A stretch of DNA of 17,513 bases from UBA830 sp036339975 (lineage in GTDB: Bacteria; Pseudomonadota; Alphaproteobacteria; MPNO01; UBA830): contig JAYYZV010000152.1 in NCBI GenBank assembly GCA_036339975.1, positions 1-17,513 on the forward strand. The letters are read 5' to 3'. How positions within the stretch are numbered: the first letter of the stretch is position 1; every line of letters starts with the position of its first letter. The notes under the pieces are model-generated. The model searched no databases. It was not told the origin of the DNA and saw nothing but the letters and a program-made list of their open reading frames with translations. Shown here piece after piece: positions 1 to 8,593 of the stretch. The translations under genes and the position numbers were made by a program.

Positions 1-177
1 GTTCTGGCGCAGGTTGGCGACCTTTCGGTTTCGGCGGTTAAGCGCAGATACGGTGTGAAGGATGCCAGCGGTCTTATTCCTGGCCATGGTGGGGTGCTCG
101 ACAGGCTGGATAGCTTGTTATTGTCCGCTCCGACAGTGGCAATCGTGCTATTGGTAACGGGCAGGGGTTGGATATAA
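1..177 (+). CDS. cdsA: Phosphatidate cytidylyltransferase (CDP-diglyceride synthase), C-terminal fragment
   Basis: This is the last 58 codons of a gene that begins before the window; the frame is open from base 1 and stops with TAA at 175-177. The fragment contains the CdsA family signature: GDLSVSAVKRRYGVKD at residues 7-22, then PGHGGVLDRLDS at 28-39. In this integral membrane enzyme family the signature region carries the acidic residues that bind metal and CTP. A hydrophobic stretch (LLLSAPTVAIVLLV) closes the protein, as in the family. CdsA makes CDP-diacylglycerol from phosphatidate and CTP, the precursor of all phospholipids, in the inner membrane. Its stop codon overlaps the dxr start by one base (TAATG), so the two are probably translationally coupled. 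The signature is very characteristic; only the missing 5' part limits the call. Confidence 0.93.
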   Translation, partial: VLAQVGDLSVSAVKRRYGVKDASGLIPGHGGVLDRLDSLLLSAPTVAIVLLVTGRGWI

Positions 178-1388
178 TGAAGATAAGCGGAAAATCGACA
201 GCAACGAATGCGAGTAGCTCGCCGCCGCGTCGTATTACTATCCTTGGATCGACCGGCTCCGTGGGTATGAATACTATAGATTTGATCGAAAAAGAGCCGA
301 ATGCGTATAGGGTGGAAGCCCTGACCGCCAATCGCAATGTTGATGCCTTGGCAGAGCAGGCGCACCGGTTCAGTGCACGTTTCGTCGCTATTGGCGACCC
401 TGATAAGTACGCGGAACTTAAATCGGCGATGTTGGGTACGGATACCGAAATTGCTGCAGGGCCTGATGCCATCGTTGAGGCAGCTGCGCGCGAGGTAGAT
501 TGGGTAATGTCTAGTATTGTTGGTGCCGCTGGGTTGGTACCGACGCTGGAGGCTGTGCGTCAGGGTACGGTTGTTGCTCTTGCGAATAAGGAATGCCTTG
601 TCTGCGCGGGAGATGTGTTTCTCGACGAGACCGCGCAGAGTGGGGCGACGCTATTACCTGTGGATTCTGAACACAACGCGATTTTTCAGGTGTTTGAGTC
701 TGAACATCGCGAAACTATTGAAAAAATCATTCTGACAGCCTCGGGTGGTCCATTTAGAACCCGTAGCTCTGAGCAAATGCGTTCGGTCACGCCGGCAGAA
801 GCCGTTGCCCACCCCAACTGGAATATGGGCGCAAAGATTTCTATCGACTCCGCCACGATGATGAACAAGGGTCTTGAGCTTATCGAAGCCTTTTATCTTT
901 TTGGCTTCCCGGAGGACCGGATAGAAATTCTTGTGCATCCACAGTCGATAGTTCACAGCATGGTTGGGTATGCCGACGGCTCCGTGCTTGCCCAACTTGG
1001 TGAGCCTGATATGCGAACGCCTATATCTTATACGCTGGCTTGGCCACGACGTATGGCGGTGGCTGGCGCTCGACTGAACTTTGAAAAAATCGGTGTGTTG
1101 ACTTTCGAAGAACCAGACTTTGAGAGATTTCCCGCCCTCGGCGTGGCTCGCGCAGCCTTGAAAATGGGGGGGTCTGCGCCTACTATTCTGAATGCGTCCA
1201 ATGAGGAAGCCGTGGCAGGCTTTCTGGCGGGAAAAGTCGGATTCCTAGATATCACCAGAATTGTCGAAGAATCCTTGGAAAAGATGACAAGTTCAGAAAT
1301 CCGGTCTGTCGATGACGCTCTTGCAGTAGACGCAGAGGCAAGGCGGGTGGCTCGAGACCTGATGTCCGCTGAGGGACTACAGGTCTAG
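177..1388 (+). CDS. dxr: 1-deoxy-D-xylulose 5-phosphate reductoisomerase
   Basis: Dxr (IspC) catalyses the first committed step of the MEP isoprenoid pathway: NADPH-dependent rearrangement and reduction of DXP to MEP in the cytoplasm. The 403-residue product has the usual length. It shows the N-terminal nucleotide-binding motif GSTGSVG at residues 24-30, ALANKE at 134-139, the metal-binding DSEH at 163-166 (Asp163, Glu165), TASGGPFR at 187-194 and HPNW with catalytic-loop His at 212-215. It also has MNKGLE at 229-234, whose Glu is the further metal ligand, and HPQSIVHSMV at 254-263. I chose the ATG at 177, which overlaps the cdsA stop as TAATG and has an AGGGG ribosome-binding site about 10 nt upstream. 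A TTG three codons earlier would sit on that site. The cdsA-dxr-rseP-bamA order is a standard proteobacterial envelope cluster. Confidence 0.98.
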   Translation: MKISGKSTATNASSSPPRRITILGSTGSVGMNTIDLIEKEPNAYRVEALTANRNVDALAEQAHRFSARFVAIGDPDKYAELKSAMLGTDTEIAAGPDAIVEAAAREVDWVMSSIVGAAGLVPTLEAVRQGTVVALANKECLVCAGDVFLDETAQSGATLLPVDSEHNAIFQVFESEHRETIEKIILTASGGPFRTRSSEQMRSVTPAEAVAHPNWNMGAKISIDSATMMNKGLELIEAFYLFGFPEDRIEILVHPQSIVHSMVGYADGSVLAQLGEPDMRTPISYTLAWPRRMAVAGARLNFEKIGVLTFEEPDFERFPALGVARAALKMGGSAPTILNASNEEAVAGFLAGKVGFLDITRIVEESLEKMTSSEIRSVDDALAVDAEARRVARDLMSAEGLQV

Positions 1389-1424
1389 CCCGGGGATGGG
1401 CCGGACAGTAATTAATTTGAAGAC

Positions 1425-2573
1425 ATGATTGAATTCTTTTTCTTTCTTATGAACTTTCTGTTGCCGTTTCTGGTGATCCTGACGGTTTTGGTTTTCGTTC
1501 ATGAAATGGGACACTACCTTGCTGCGCGCGCATGCGGGATTCGGGTAGAGGTTTTTTCGGTCGGATTTGGCCGGGAAATCGCTGGGTGGACAGATAGACT
1601 TGGTACACGTTGGCGTCTGGGCCTTATACCATTTGGCGGCTATGTTAAGATGTTCGGTGAAATGGTGGCTGTAAAGCGTGACACCGGCCCGTCAGATCCA
1701 AACAATGGCATGACCCCTGACGAAAAAGCCGTAGCCTTCAATACCAAGTCGCTCGGCCAGCGGGCTTTTGTCGTTGCGGCTGGACCCTTTGCTAACTTTG
1801 TACTCGCTATTGGCATTCTTTCCGGCATATTCATGTCGGTTGGGCAGCCGTTTACCCCTGCCGATGTCGGATCGGTTATGCCCGGTAAGGCTGCTGACCG
1901 GGCCGGCTTCAAGCCGGGGGATGTTATCGTTGCCATCGACGGATCTCCTATCGAGCGCTTTCAAGAGGTAGTTCGGATTGTCCGGCTTTTCCCCGGTGTA
2001 CCATTAGAGTTTACAGTTGAACGAAATGGCCTCGAGATAAACCTTCAGGCCACGCCAGATATCATCGACCAGGAAGGGCGGTTTGGTCATGAACGATATG
2101 GACGGCTCGGTATTTCCCGTTCGGGGCTTGACCGAAAACTTGTCCAGCATGGACCATTTACCGCTGTATGGCGCGCGACCGAGGAAACTTACGTTCTGAC
2201 CGGCAGTATTCTCTCTGCCATTGGGCAGATCTTGAACGGGACCAGAACTACAAAAGAGATTGGTGGGCCTATTCGTATTGCTCAGATGTCTGGTGATGTG
2301 TGGAAGACAGGTTTTGTGAGCGTTTTAATGTTAATGACAATTCTTTCTATCAATTTGGGGCTTATAAATCTTTTTCCTGTGCCGATGCTCGATGGTGGCC
2401 ATTTGATGTTTTATGCCATCGAGGCTCTTTGTGGTCGCCCACTTGGCGAACGTGCTCAAGAAAATGGTATTAGAATCGGTTTTGCCATGGTGCTTGCGCT
2501 AATGGTGTTTGCTACATGGAATGATCTGGTGCAACTCCGCGCCGTCGACTTTTTCGTCAAACTTGTGACGTGA
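1425..2573 (+). CDS. rseP: RseP-type site-2 intramembrane zinc metalloprotease
   Basis: An inner-membrane S2P-family protease that cleaves transmembrane segments, classically anti-sigma factors in the envelope stress response and leftover signal peptides. The 382-residue protein has an N-terminal membrane helix carrying the zinc motif HEMGH at residues 26-30. The conserved GGYVKMFGE loop is at 71-79, and a single PDZ domain lies roughly at 145-210 (core AGFKPGDVIVAIDG). The second zinc-binding motif, NLFPVPMLDGGH at 315-326, lies in a late membrane helix, followed by a last helix near 352-368. E. coli RseP is about 450 residues with two PDZ domains; the shorter one-PDZ form seen here is common in alphaproteobacteria. 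The gene lies 36 nt after dxr and 16 nt before bamA. The ATG at 1425 has a GAAGA-like site just upstream, while the in-frame ATG at 1449 has none. The true substrate here cannot be read from the sequence. Confidence 0.96.
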   Translation: MIEFFFFLMNFLLPFLVILTVLVFVHEMGHYLAARACGIRVEVFSVGFGREIAGWTDRLGTRWRLGLIPFGGYVKMFGEMVAVKRDTGPSDPNNGMTPDEKAVAFNTKSLGQRAFVVAAGPFANFVLAIGILSGIFMSVGQPFTPADVGSVMPGKAADRAGFKPGDVIVAIDGSPIERFQEVVRIVRLFPGVPLEFTVERNGLEINLQATPDIIDQEGRFGHERYGRLGISRSGLDRKLVQHGPFTAVWRATEETYVLTGSILSAIGQILNGTRTTKEIGGPIRIAQMSGDVWKTGFVSVLMLMTILSINLGLINLFPVPMLDGGHLMFYAIEALCGRPLGERAQENGIRIGFAMVLALMVFATWNDLVQLRAVDFFVKLVT

Positions 2574-2589
2574 GGGACCGGGGGTCGTC

Positions 2590-4881
2590 TTGAAATTTAT
2601 ATTATGTATTTTTCGTCTGATCCGATTGGGTATTGCATCGGTTCTCGTTACTTTAATGTTAGAACCACCGGTTTTTGCGCAGGGCCTAGATAACCGGCTT
2701 CGTGAAATTCGGGTTGAAGGCTCCCAGCGGATTGAAGTCGGTACGGTTCGTTCTTACATGGGCATTGAACCGGGCGATGAGATTTCAGCCGGAATACTAG
2801 ACCGGTCACTTAAATCCCTTTTCGCAACTGGTTTGTTTTCAGACGTAACTGTCCGGCGTGATGGCCCGGACGTCGTGGTACGTATCGTTGAAAACCCAAT
2901 CATTAACCGACTCGCTTTTGAGGGAAACCGGCGTATTGAAGACGAAGTTCTTCGGGATGAGGTCAAACTGCGCCCTCGCGTGGTGTTTACACGTTCACGC
3001 GTCCAATCCGATTTGCAGCGAGTTATGGATATTTATCGAAGAAGTGGGCGTTTTTCGGCCGTTGTCGTACCTAAGGTAATACAGTTGCCGCAAAACCGCG
3101 TCGACCTGATTTTTGAGATCAATGAAGGTGAGCTTACTGAGATACGTAAGATATCGTTTGTTGGAAACAAGGAATTTGACGACGGCGACTTGCGTGAAAT
3201 TGTTCAAACCAAAGAAAGTGCCTGGTATCGTTTTTTTACTTCCGACGATAACTATGACCCGGACCGGCTGACCTTCGATCGAGAACTTCTAAGACGCCAT
3301 TATCTAGCTAATGGGTTTGCCGACTTCAGGGTGGTTTCGGCGATAGCCGAACTTACCCCGGATAATAAGGCATTTTTTGTGACTTTTACGGTTGAAGAGG
3401 GAAATCGTTACAAATTCGGACGGCTCGACGTGCGAACGTCTCTTAAAAACGTTGATGTAAAAACGCTTCGCGCCGGGCTAGGTATCGAAAGTGGCGACCA
3501 ATATAATGCCGACAAGGTAGAGGCGGCCATAGGTTCGCTAACGGATTCGGTAGGCATTTTGGGGTATGCGTTTGTCGATATCCGTCCTCGGGTTCGGCGG
3601 GATCGTAAAAAACGAACTATTGATGTGACATTTACTATTCAGGAAGGTCCACGGGTATTTGTCGAAATGGTGAATATCTCGGGGAACGTCCGCACACTTG
3701 ACGAAGTTATTCGACGTGAAGTCTTGTTAATAGAAGGGGATGCCTTCAATACCTCGAAGCTCAGGCGGACGCGGCAACGTATTCGGAATCTTGGATTTTT
3801 CGAACGGGCTGAATTAGAAAGCAGAACAGGCTCATCGCCGGACAAAGCCGTAGTAGACATTTCCGTCCGAGAGAAATCGACCGGTGAATTATCGTTTGGT
3901 GCAGGCTTTTCTACTACAAGCGGCGTTTTGGGTGATGTTAGCCTGAGAGAACGCAATCTGCTTGGGCGAGGTCAAGATTTGAAGTTGGCCGTCCAAGTTG
4001 GTGCAAAACAACAAAACATAGATTTGTCCTTTACCGAACCTTATTTTCTTGACCGAGAAGTCAAAGCTGGGATCGATATTTTTCTGACAGAACTTGACCA
4101 AAAATCAGAAAGTTCGTTCAAGCGTAAATCGATTGGCTTTGCACTCCGCACTGGGTACCGGATTACGGAGAAACTGTCCCAATCTTTGAAATATACGTTG
4201 AGTGAAGATGAAGTAACCGACGTACCTGCGGATGCTTCAGCTGCGATTAAAGAGCAAGAGGGCACATTCGTGACTTCGTCGATCGGGCAAACCCTTTTAT
4301 ATGATGAACGTGATAGCCGCTTCTCACCCAAGGAGGGCTATTTCGTGGAGGTCGAAAACACCTTAGCTGGTTTGGGTGGGGATTCTCATTATCTCCGTAG
4401 TGAGTTCGACTCAGGGAGGTTTTACTCCTTCGCAGATAATTGGGTACTGAATATCGGTGGAGGAGGTGGATATATTGCAGGTATCGGCGACGATATTCGG
4501 ATCATTGATCGTTTTTTCCTTGGAGGGTATTCACTTCGGGGATTCGAGACAGCGGGCGTCGGTCCCCGCGACCTTGCCACACAGGATTCGGTTGGCGGAA
4601 ACTGGTTCTACCGTGGTACAGTCGGACTGACCTTTCCGTTAGGCTTGCCGAACGAATTCGGTATTCGCGGCCGGCTATTCACCGACGCGGGTAGCGTCGG
4701 TGAAAATGATAAGTCGTTTGCATCGGTGACGGATACCGGGGCGCTAAGGATGTCTGTGGGAACCGGAATTACATGGGATTCGCCGTTTGGACCGGTCAAT
4801 ATTAATATTGCGCAAGCGGTTCTTAAGGAAAATTTCGATCAGACCGAATTATTTAGATTTAGCTTTGGTGCCAGATTTTGA
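2590..4881 (+). CDS. bamA: Outer membrane protein assembly factor BamA (Omp85 family)
   Basis: BamA is the essential core of the BAM complex, which folds and inserts beta-barrel proteins into the outer membrane. The 763-residue product begins with a signal peptide (hydrophobic core about residues 12-24, likely cut after Ala30 in VFA-QG). About five POTRA repeats follow over residues 37-430, and then a 16-strand-type barrel domain. The barrel carries the lid-loop motif as LRGF at 649-652, where the family usually has VRGF. The protein ends FRFSFGARF, a typical outer-membrane beta-signal with terminal Phe. The start is TTG at 2590, the only start that leaves a full signal peptide; the nearby ATG at 2604 is out of frame. 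A GAGGG stretch lies at the rseP stop, 14 nt upstream. The stop overlaps the start of the Skp/OmpH gene as TGATG. Confidence 0.97.
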   Translation: MKFILCIFRLIRLGIASVLVTLMLEPPVFAQGLDNRLREIRVEGSQRIEVGTVRSYMGIEPGDEISAGILDRSLKSLFATGLFSDVTVRRDGPDVVVRIVENPIINRLAFEGNRRIEDEVLRDEVKLRPRVVFTRSRVQSDLQRVMDIYRRSGRFSAVVVPKVIQLPQNRVDLIFEINEGELTEIRKISFVGNKEFDDGDLREIVQTKESAWYRFFTSDDNYDPDRLTFDRELLRRHYLANGFADFRVVSAIAELTPDNKAFFVTFTVEEGNRYKFGRLDVRTSLKNVDVKTLRAGLGIESGDQYNADKVEAAIGSLTDSVGILGYAFVDIRPRVRRDRKKRTIDVTFTIQEGPRVFVEMVNISGNVRTLDEVIRREVLLIEGDAFNTSKLRRTRQRIRNLGFFERAELESRTGSSPDKAVVDISVREKSTGELSFGAGFSTTSGVLGDVSLRERNLLGRGQDLKLAVQVGAKQQNIDLSFTEPYFLDREVKAGIDIFLTELDQKSESSFKRKSIGFALRTGYRITEKLSQSLKYTLSEDEVTDVPADASAAIKEQEGTFVTSSIGQTLLYDERDSRFSPKEGYFVEVENTLAGLGGDSHYLRSEFDSGRFYSFADNWVLNIGGGGGYIAGIGDDIRIIDRFFLGGYSLRGFETAGVGPRDLATQDSVGGNWFYRGTVGLTFPLGLPNEFGIRGRLFTDAGSVGENDKSFASVTDTGALRMSVGTGITWDSPFGPVNINIAQAVLKENFDQTELFRFSFGARF

Positions 4882-5459
4882 TGAAGAAAATGTTTAAATT
4901 ATTCATATTACCAACCCTGATCGCCGTGACCTCTAGCGGGCTTTCGGCGCAGGGGATGCCTGCAGCAAATATTGGAATTGTTGATGTGCAAAAAGTTTTG
5001 CGAGAATCTAAGGCGTCCGAAAGCATTAGGCCAATGGTTGAACGGATGCGGAAGGAGTTTCAGAAAGAGGTCAGTGCCCAAGAACAACGCCTTCGACAGG
5101 TGGAGCAGGAACTCAGCAAGCAGAGGGCTATCTTGACACCTGAGGCCTTTGCCCAGAAGCGTCGAAAATTCAGCGCGCAGGCTCGCGATGCACAGGCAGG
5201 TGTGCAGCGCCGACGCCGCGCGCTTGATCGCGTATTTAACAGTACGAAAAACGAAATTCTAAAAAATCTGATTGTGGTAGCCCGGAAAGTGGTGACAGAG
5301 AAAAAATTGAATTTGCTCATCGAAAAACGCTTCGTGTTTATTTCAGAAAACAAATTTGATGTTACGGAAGAAATCATCGAGCGTCTGGATAAACGGCTTC
5401 CCAAGGTCAAAATTGATTTCACAAAGATTGAAAAGGGTAATGCCAAGGGCAAGAAATAG
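4881..5459 (+). CDS. skp: OmpH/Skp family periplasmic chaperone
   Basis: A small periplasmic chaperone that holds unfolded outer-membrane proteins on their way to BamA. The 192-residue product starts with a signal peptide (KKMFKLFILPTLIAV, probable cut after Ala23 in LSA-QG). It continues with the family opening NIGIVDVQKVLRES at 30-43. A long, strongly charged segment rich in Lys, Arg, Glu and Gln follows (about 50-130) and should form the coiled-coil tentacles of the Skp trimer. It ends with a short basic tail. I chose the ATG at 4881, which shares one base with the bamA stop (TGATG); an adjacent TTG lies inside the bamA stop and is less likely. A second ATG at 4890 would only shorten the signal peptide. 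The position between bamA and lpxD is the classic one for skp (ompH/hlpA). Confidence 0.93.
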   Translation: MKKMFKLFILPTLIAVTSSGLSAQGMPAANIGIVDVQKVLRESKASESIRPMVERMRKEFQKEVSAQEQRLRQVEQELSKQRAILTPEAFAQKRRKFSAQARDAQAGVQRRRRALDRVFNSTKNEILKNLIVVARKVVTEKKLNLLIEKRFVFISENKFDVTEEIIERLDKRLPKVKIDFTKIEKGNAKGKK

Positions 5460-5461
5460 CT

Positions 5462-6490
5462 ATGGCACCCGATAGCCGATTTTTCCCGCCACGTGGCCCG
5501 TTCTCCGCCGAAGAACTCTCCTCTCTGTCGGGTTCAGAGCTGGCCCGACCAGGTCCTGCCGACACGGTCTTTGGAAATATTGCTGCCCTCCATGATGCGG
5601 GCACTGGTGATGTTAGTTTTCTGGATAACAAATTATATAGAGGCCAGCTTCGCAGCACCGGAGCCGGCTGCTGCATAGTGCAGCCAAAAAACGTTGGCTT
5701 GGTGCCTGCAGGTGCCGCGGTTCTTAGTTCAGATAATCCCTATCTTGCCTATGCCCGTATTGCAGCAGCATTTCATCCGGACTGGGACGAGATTTATTCT
5801 CCCGGGGAAAAGGAGAGCCGGGTTCATCCGAAGACAGTCATTGGGGAGGGAACTGTCATTGCGGCCGGGGCGATCATTGGTCCGGATGTGGAGATTGGCG
5901 CGAACTCGCTTATCGCTGCAAACGCCTATATCGGGAGAGGGGTTCGTATTGGCGATAACTGTCGAATTGGTCCAAATGTCAGCATTCGTTTTTCGCTGAT
6001 CGGCGACAATGTGGTGATTTATGCTGGTGCCCGCATCGGTGAGCCGGGGTTTGGTTTTGCCGTTTCAGAGACCGGACCGTTGAGTGTTCCTCAGGTTGGC
6101 CGGGTCCTCATCGGTGATGCAGTCGAAATTGGAGCTAATACGACCATCGACCGAGGAGCGGCGCCGGATACCGTGATAGGTTCAGGAACTAGGATTGATA
6201 ATCTCGTGCAGATCGGGCACAACGTCGAGATTGGTAAAATGTGTGTTATCGTCGCTCAGGTCGGTATCGCAGGTAGCACGAAGATTGGTGATGGCGTCCA
6301 GATTGGTGGGCAGGCGGCGATTTCAGGCCATATGAGAATAGGAGATGGGGCGCGGATAGCTGCCTGTGCAGGTGTTATGAGGAACGTTGGCCCGGATGAA
6401 ACGGTTGCGGGTACCCCGGCTTTACCAATGAAGCAGTTTTTTCGTCAGGTGGCGGCGCTCTCGCGTTTGGCGCAGAAGAAGGAAAGTTGA
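5462..6490 (+). CDS. lpxD: UDP-3-O-acylglucosamine N-acyltransferase LpxD
   Basis: LpxD transfers a 3-hydroxyacyl chain from ACP to the 2-amino group of UDP-3-O-acylglucosamine, the third step of lipid A synthesis, in the cytoplasm. The 342-residue product has the N-terminal uridine-binding domain (about 10-115, including the typical DVSFLDNKLY at 50-59). A left-handed parallel beta-helix of hexapeptide repeats follows (about 120-305), and then a C-terminal helical tail. The catalytic histidine is His253 in NLVQIGHNVEIG. The motif ANTTIDRGA at 225-233 and the ISGHMRIGDG turn near 287-296 are also present. The gene starts 2 nt after skp, and its TGA abuts the fabZ ATG with no gap. Length and motifs match the family; LpxA is excluded by the N-terminal domain. 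Confidence 0.97.
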   Translation: MAPDSRFFPPRGPFSAEELSSLSGSELARPGPADTVFGNIAALHDAGTGDVSFLDNKLYRGQLRSTGAGCCIVQPKNVGLVPAGAAVLSSDNPYLAYARIAAAFHPDWDEIYSPGEKESRVHPKTVIGEGTVIAAGAIIGPDVEIGANSLIAANAYIGRGVRIGDNCRIGPNVSIRFSLIGDNVVIYAGARIGEPGFGFAVSETGPLSVPQVGRVLIGDAVEIGANTTIDRGAAPDTVIGSGTRIDNLVQIGHNVEIGKMCVIVAQVGIAGSTKIGDGVQIGGQAAISGHMRIGDGARIAACAGVMRNVGPDETVAGTPALPMKQFFRQVAALSRLAQKKES

Positions 6491-6958
6491 ATGGACACGA
6501 TGGAAACCGGTGCCGCCGTAGAAGAGATCGATGTTCATCGAATTATGGAGATGATTCCCCATCGTTATCCGTTTTTGCTGATCGACCGGGTCGTAGATAT
6601 CGTTCCCGGTGTCAAGGCAACAGGTGTAAAAAACGTTACTATTAACGAACCTTTCTTCGCGGGCCATTTCCCGGAACGGCCTGTTATGCCGGGTGTTTTG
6701 ATAATCGAAGCGATGGCGCAGACGGCTGCGGTGTTTGTAGTTAATGCGCTTGGTTCTAAGTCGGAAGGAAAATTGGTTTATTTCATGTCCGTTGACGGAG
6801 CACGATTCAGGAAGCCGGTAGAGCCTGGAGACCGTCTTCTCGTTGAGGTCACAAAGCTTCGTAGCCGCGGCAATGTATGGAAATTTAGTGGCGAAGCCAA
6901 GGTTGATGACCAAGTGGTGGCGGAGGCCACCTACGCGGCCATGATAATGAATGATTGA
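6491..6958 (+). CDS. fabZ: 3-hydroxyacyl-[acyl-carrier-protein] dehydratase FabZ
   Basis: FabZ dehydrates 3-hydroxyacyl-ACP to trans-2-enoyl-ACP in type II fatty acid synthesis. It competes with LpxA and LpxD for the same hydroxyacyl-ACP pool and so helps balance phospholipid against lipid A. The 155-residue single hot-dog-fold protein has IPHRYPFLLIDRV at residues 22-34. The active-site block FAGHFPERPVMPGVLIIEAMAQ carries the catalytic His59 and Glu73. FRKPVEPGDRL at 106-115 is also canonical. The ATG at 6491 follows directly on the lpxD stop and has AAGGAAA about 7 nt upstream. A second in-frame ATG at 6500 is possible. The gene lies between lpxD and lpxA, the usual place across proteobacteria. 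Confidence 0.97.
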   Translation: MDTMETGAAVEEIDVHRIMEMIPHRYPFLLIDRVVDIVPGVKATGVKNVTINEPFFAGHFPERPVMPGVLIIEAMAQTAAVFVVNALGSKSEGKLVYFMSVDGARFRKPVEPGDRLLVEVTKLRSRGNVWKFSGEAKVDDQVVAEATYAAMIMND

Positions 6959-6964
6959 GTTCTG

Positions 6965-7765
6965 ATGACTGATATTCACTCGACGGCAATCGTCGATCCC
7001 GGCGCTAAACTCGGCGAAGGTGTCTCTATCGGTCCGTATTGCATAGTTAATCAGGATGTAGAATTAGGAGATGGGTGCCAGATTCTATCTCACGTCGTTT
7101 TAGACGGCCGTACACAGATTGGCCCTAATTGTAGGGTGTTTCCATTCGCATCTATAGGCTCCCATCCTCAGGATTTGAAATACCATGGCGAACCTTCGAC
7201 GCTCGTGATAGGTGCAAACAATATCTTCCGTGAACATGTAACGGTGAATCCAGGAACCGAAGGCGGTGGTATGGTTACCGCCATAGGAAATAACTGCCTA
7301 TTCATGATGAGTTCTCACGTTGCACATGATTGCCAGATTGGTAACCATGTGATCATGGTCAACAATGCAACCCTTGCTGGCCATGTCACCGTTGATGACT
7401 ACGCTATTATTGGTGGTCTGTCGGCTGTTCACCAGTTCTGCCGGATCGGCCGGCATGCCATGGTCGGCGGAATGTCCGGCGTCGAAAATGACGTTATTCC
7501 ATATGGTTCGGTTATGGGTGATCGCGCACGTCTGAGCGGACTTAATATCGTAGGTCTAAAACGGCGCGGCTTCTCCCGCTCGGACATATCGGCTCTGCGC
7601 AAGGCCTACCGTTTGATGTTTGCGGAAGAAGGGACGATGTCAGAGCGGCTCGAAGATGTTGTCGAAAGTTTCTCCGAGCATAAAGCGATTATGGAAATTG
7701 TCGATTTTATTCGTTCGGACTCCAGTCGGGCGATCTGTCAGCCAAAAGCTGAGCAAGGTGGGTAA
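6965..7765 (+). CDS. lpxA: UDP-N-acetylglucosamine O-acyltransferase LpxA
   Basis: LpxA catalyses the first step of lipid A synthesis, moving a 3-hydroxyacyl chain from ACP to the 3-OH of UDP-GlcNAc. The 266-residue length is typical. The protein opens directly with hexapeptide repeats (IHSTAIVDPGAKLGEGVSIGP) that form a left-handed beta-helix to about residue 190, followed by a helical C-terminal domain. The catalytic motif MSSHVAHDCQIG contains His118 and His121; His121 corresponds to the general base His125 of E. coli. HQFCRIGRHAMVGG at 156-169 and the NIVGLKRRGFS segment at 194-204 are also family hallmarks. The gene starts 6 nt after fabZ. Its last 8 nt overlap the GTG start of lpxI, which suggests coupled translation. 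Confidence 0.97.
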   Translation: MTDIHSTAIVDPGAKLGEGVSIGPYCIVNQDVELGDGCQILSHVVLDGRTQIGPNCRVFPFASIGSHPQDLKYHGEPSTLVIGANNIFREHVTVNPGTEGGGMVTAIGNNCLFMMSSHVAHDCQIGNHVIMVNNATLAGHVTVDDYAIIGGLSAVHQFCRIGRHAMVGGMSGVENDVIPYGSVMGDRARLSGLNIVGLKRRGFSRSDISALRKAYRLMFAEEGTMSERLEDVVESFSEHKAIMEIVDFIRSDSSRAICQPKAEQGG

Positions 7766-8576
7766 GCTAGGGATTATAGCTGGCGCGGGCGCGCTTCCGG
7801 GTCAAGTCATCGCAGCCTGCCGTGAAGCGGGTAGAGACTTCCTCGTCCTTGCATTCGAGGGTAGCGCCGAACCTAATGTAATCGGTAATGCACCCGTTGA
7901 GTGGATAAAAATGTCGTCGCTCAGCAAGGCCCTTGAAGGCACGCGCCGAGAAGGTATATCAGAGCTTGTTCTGGTAGGAAAAATACCGAGGCCCAGCGCT
8001 CTGGAACTGATGCGGGATGTTCGCTCGGCCAAGTTTTTGGCCAAGGTTGGGACCCGAATGGTCGGAGACGACAATATTCTTTCCGCCGTAGTCAAAGAAC
8101 TCGAAGAGGCGGAGGGTTTTAAGGTTGTTGGCCCCGAGACGATTATGCAAGACCTGCTAACTACGCCTGGACCGTATGGATATGTGATCCCCACGGATGA
8201 CGATCTTGCCGATATTCGGAGAGGCATGGACGTTGTGCACAAACTAGGACGGTTGGATATTGGCCAAGCCGCGGTTATTCAGAATGGCTTTGTTATTGGT
8301 GTAGAGGGGGCAGAAGGAACCGACCGGCTAATTTTGCGTTGCGCTGAATTCGTGGATCCGGCTCTGTCCGGCGGTGTTCTTGTCAAGGCGGCTAAGCCGA
8401 CGCAGGACCGGCGTATAGATTTGCCAGCGGTTGGCGTTTCGACTGTAGGGTGTATCGTGGATGCCGGTCTGCGTGGCATAGCTATCGAAGCCGGGGGTAC
8501 TTTGGTGATCGACCGCGCCGAAGTGGTCCGCGCGGCCGATGCTGCCGGCATATATTTGTTTGGCGTGACGCTGTAA
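7758..8576 (+). CDS. lpxI: UDP-2,3-diacylglucosamine pyrophosphatase LpxI (DUF1009 family)
   Basis: LpxI hydrolyses UDP-2,3-diacylglucosamine to lipid X and UMP, the fourth step of lipid A synthesis. It replaces the unrelated LpxH and LpxG enzymes in alphaproteobacteria. The open frame extends upstream through lpxA, but the family N-terminus LGIIAGAGALPGQV fixes the start at or close to the GTG at 7758, giving 272 residues. GPYGYVIPTDDD is at residues 138-149. The C-terminal catalytic domain contains KPTQDRRIDLPAVG at 213-226. I infer that Asp221 in it is the counterpart of the catalytic Asp225 known in Caulobacter LpxI. GLRGIAIEAGGTLVID follows at 237-252. The ribosome-binding site before the GTG is weak (GAG 4 nt upstream), consistent with coupling to lpxA by the 8-nt overlap. 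The stop lies 17 nt before lpxB. Confidence 0.95.
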   Translation: MGKLGIIAGAGALPGQVIAACREAGRDFLVLAFEGSAEPNVIGNAPVEWIKMSSLSKALEGTRREGISELVLVGKIPRPSALELMRDVRSAKFLAKVGTRMVGDDNILSAVVKELEEAEGFKVVGPETIMQDLLTTPGPYGYVIPTDDDLADIRRGMDVVHKLGRLDIGQAAVIQNGFVIGVEGAEGTDRLILRCAEFVDPALSGGVLVKAAKPTQDRRIDLPAVGVSTVGCIVDAGLRGIAIEAGGTLVIDRAEVVRAADAAGIYLFGVTL

Positions 8577-8593
8577 CATCGAAGAGCTTTCCG

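Noticed and set aside
6422..6979. A 185-codon open frame on the minus strand over fabZ
   Set aside because: Antisense to fabZ with no recognisable domain; the fabZ frame has all active-site motifs.
7620..7757. Extension of lpxI upstream into lpxA
   Set aside because: The frame is open by chance; LpxI homology starts right at the GTG at 7758, and the upstream translation resembles no LpxI N-terminus.
8450..8593. Extension of lpxB upstream into lpxI
   Set aside because: The first recognisable LpxB residues follow the ATG at 8594, which has its own ribosome-binding site; the upstream residues are the shadow of lpxI.
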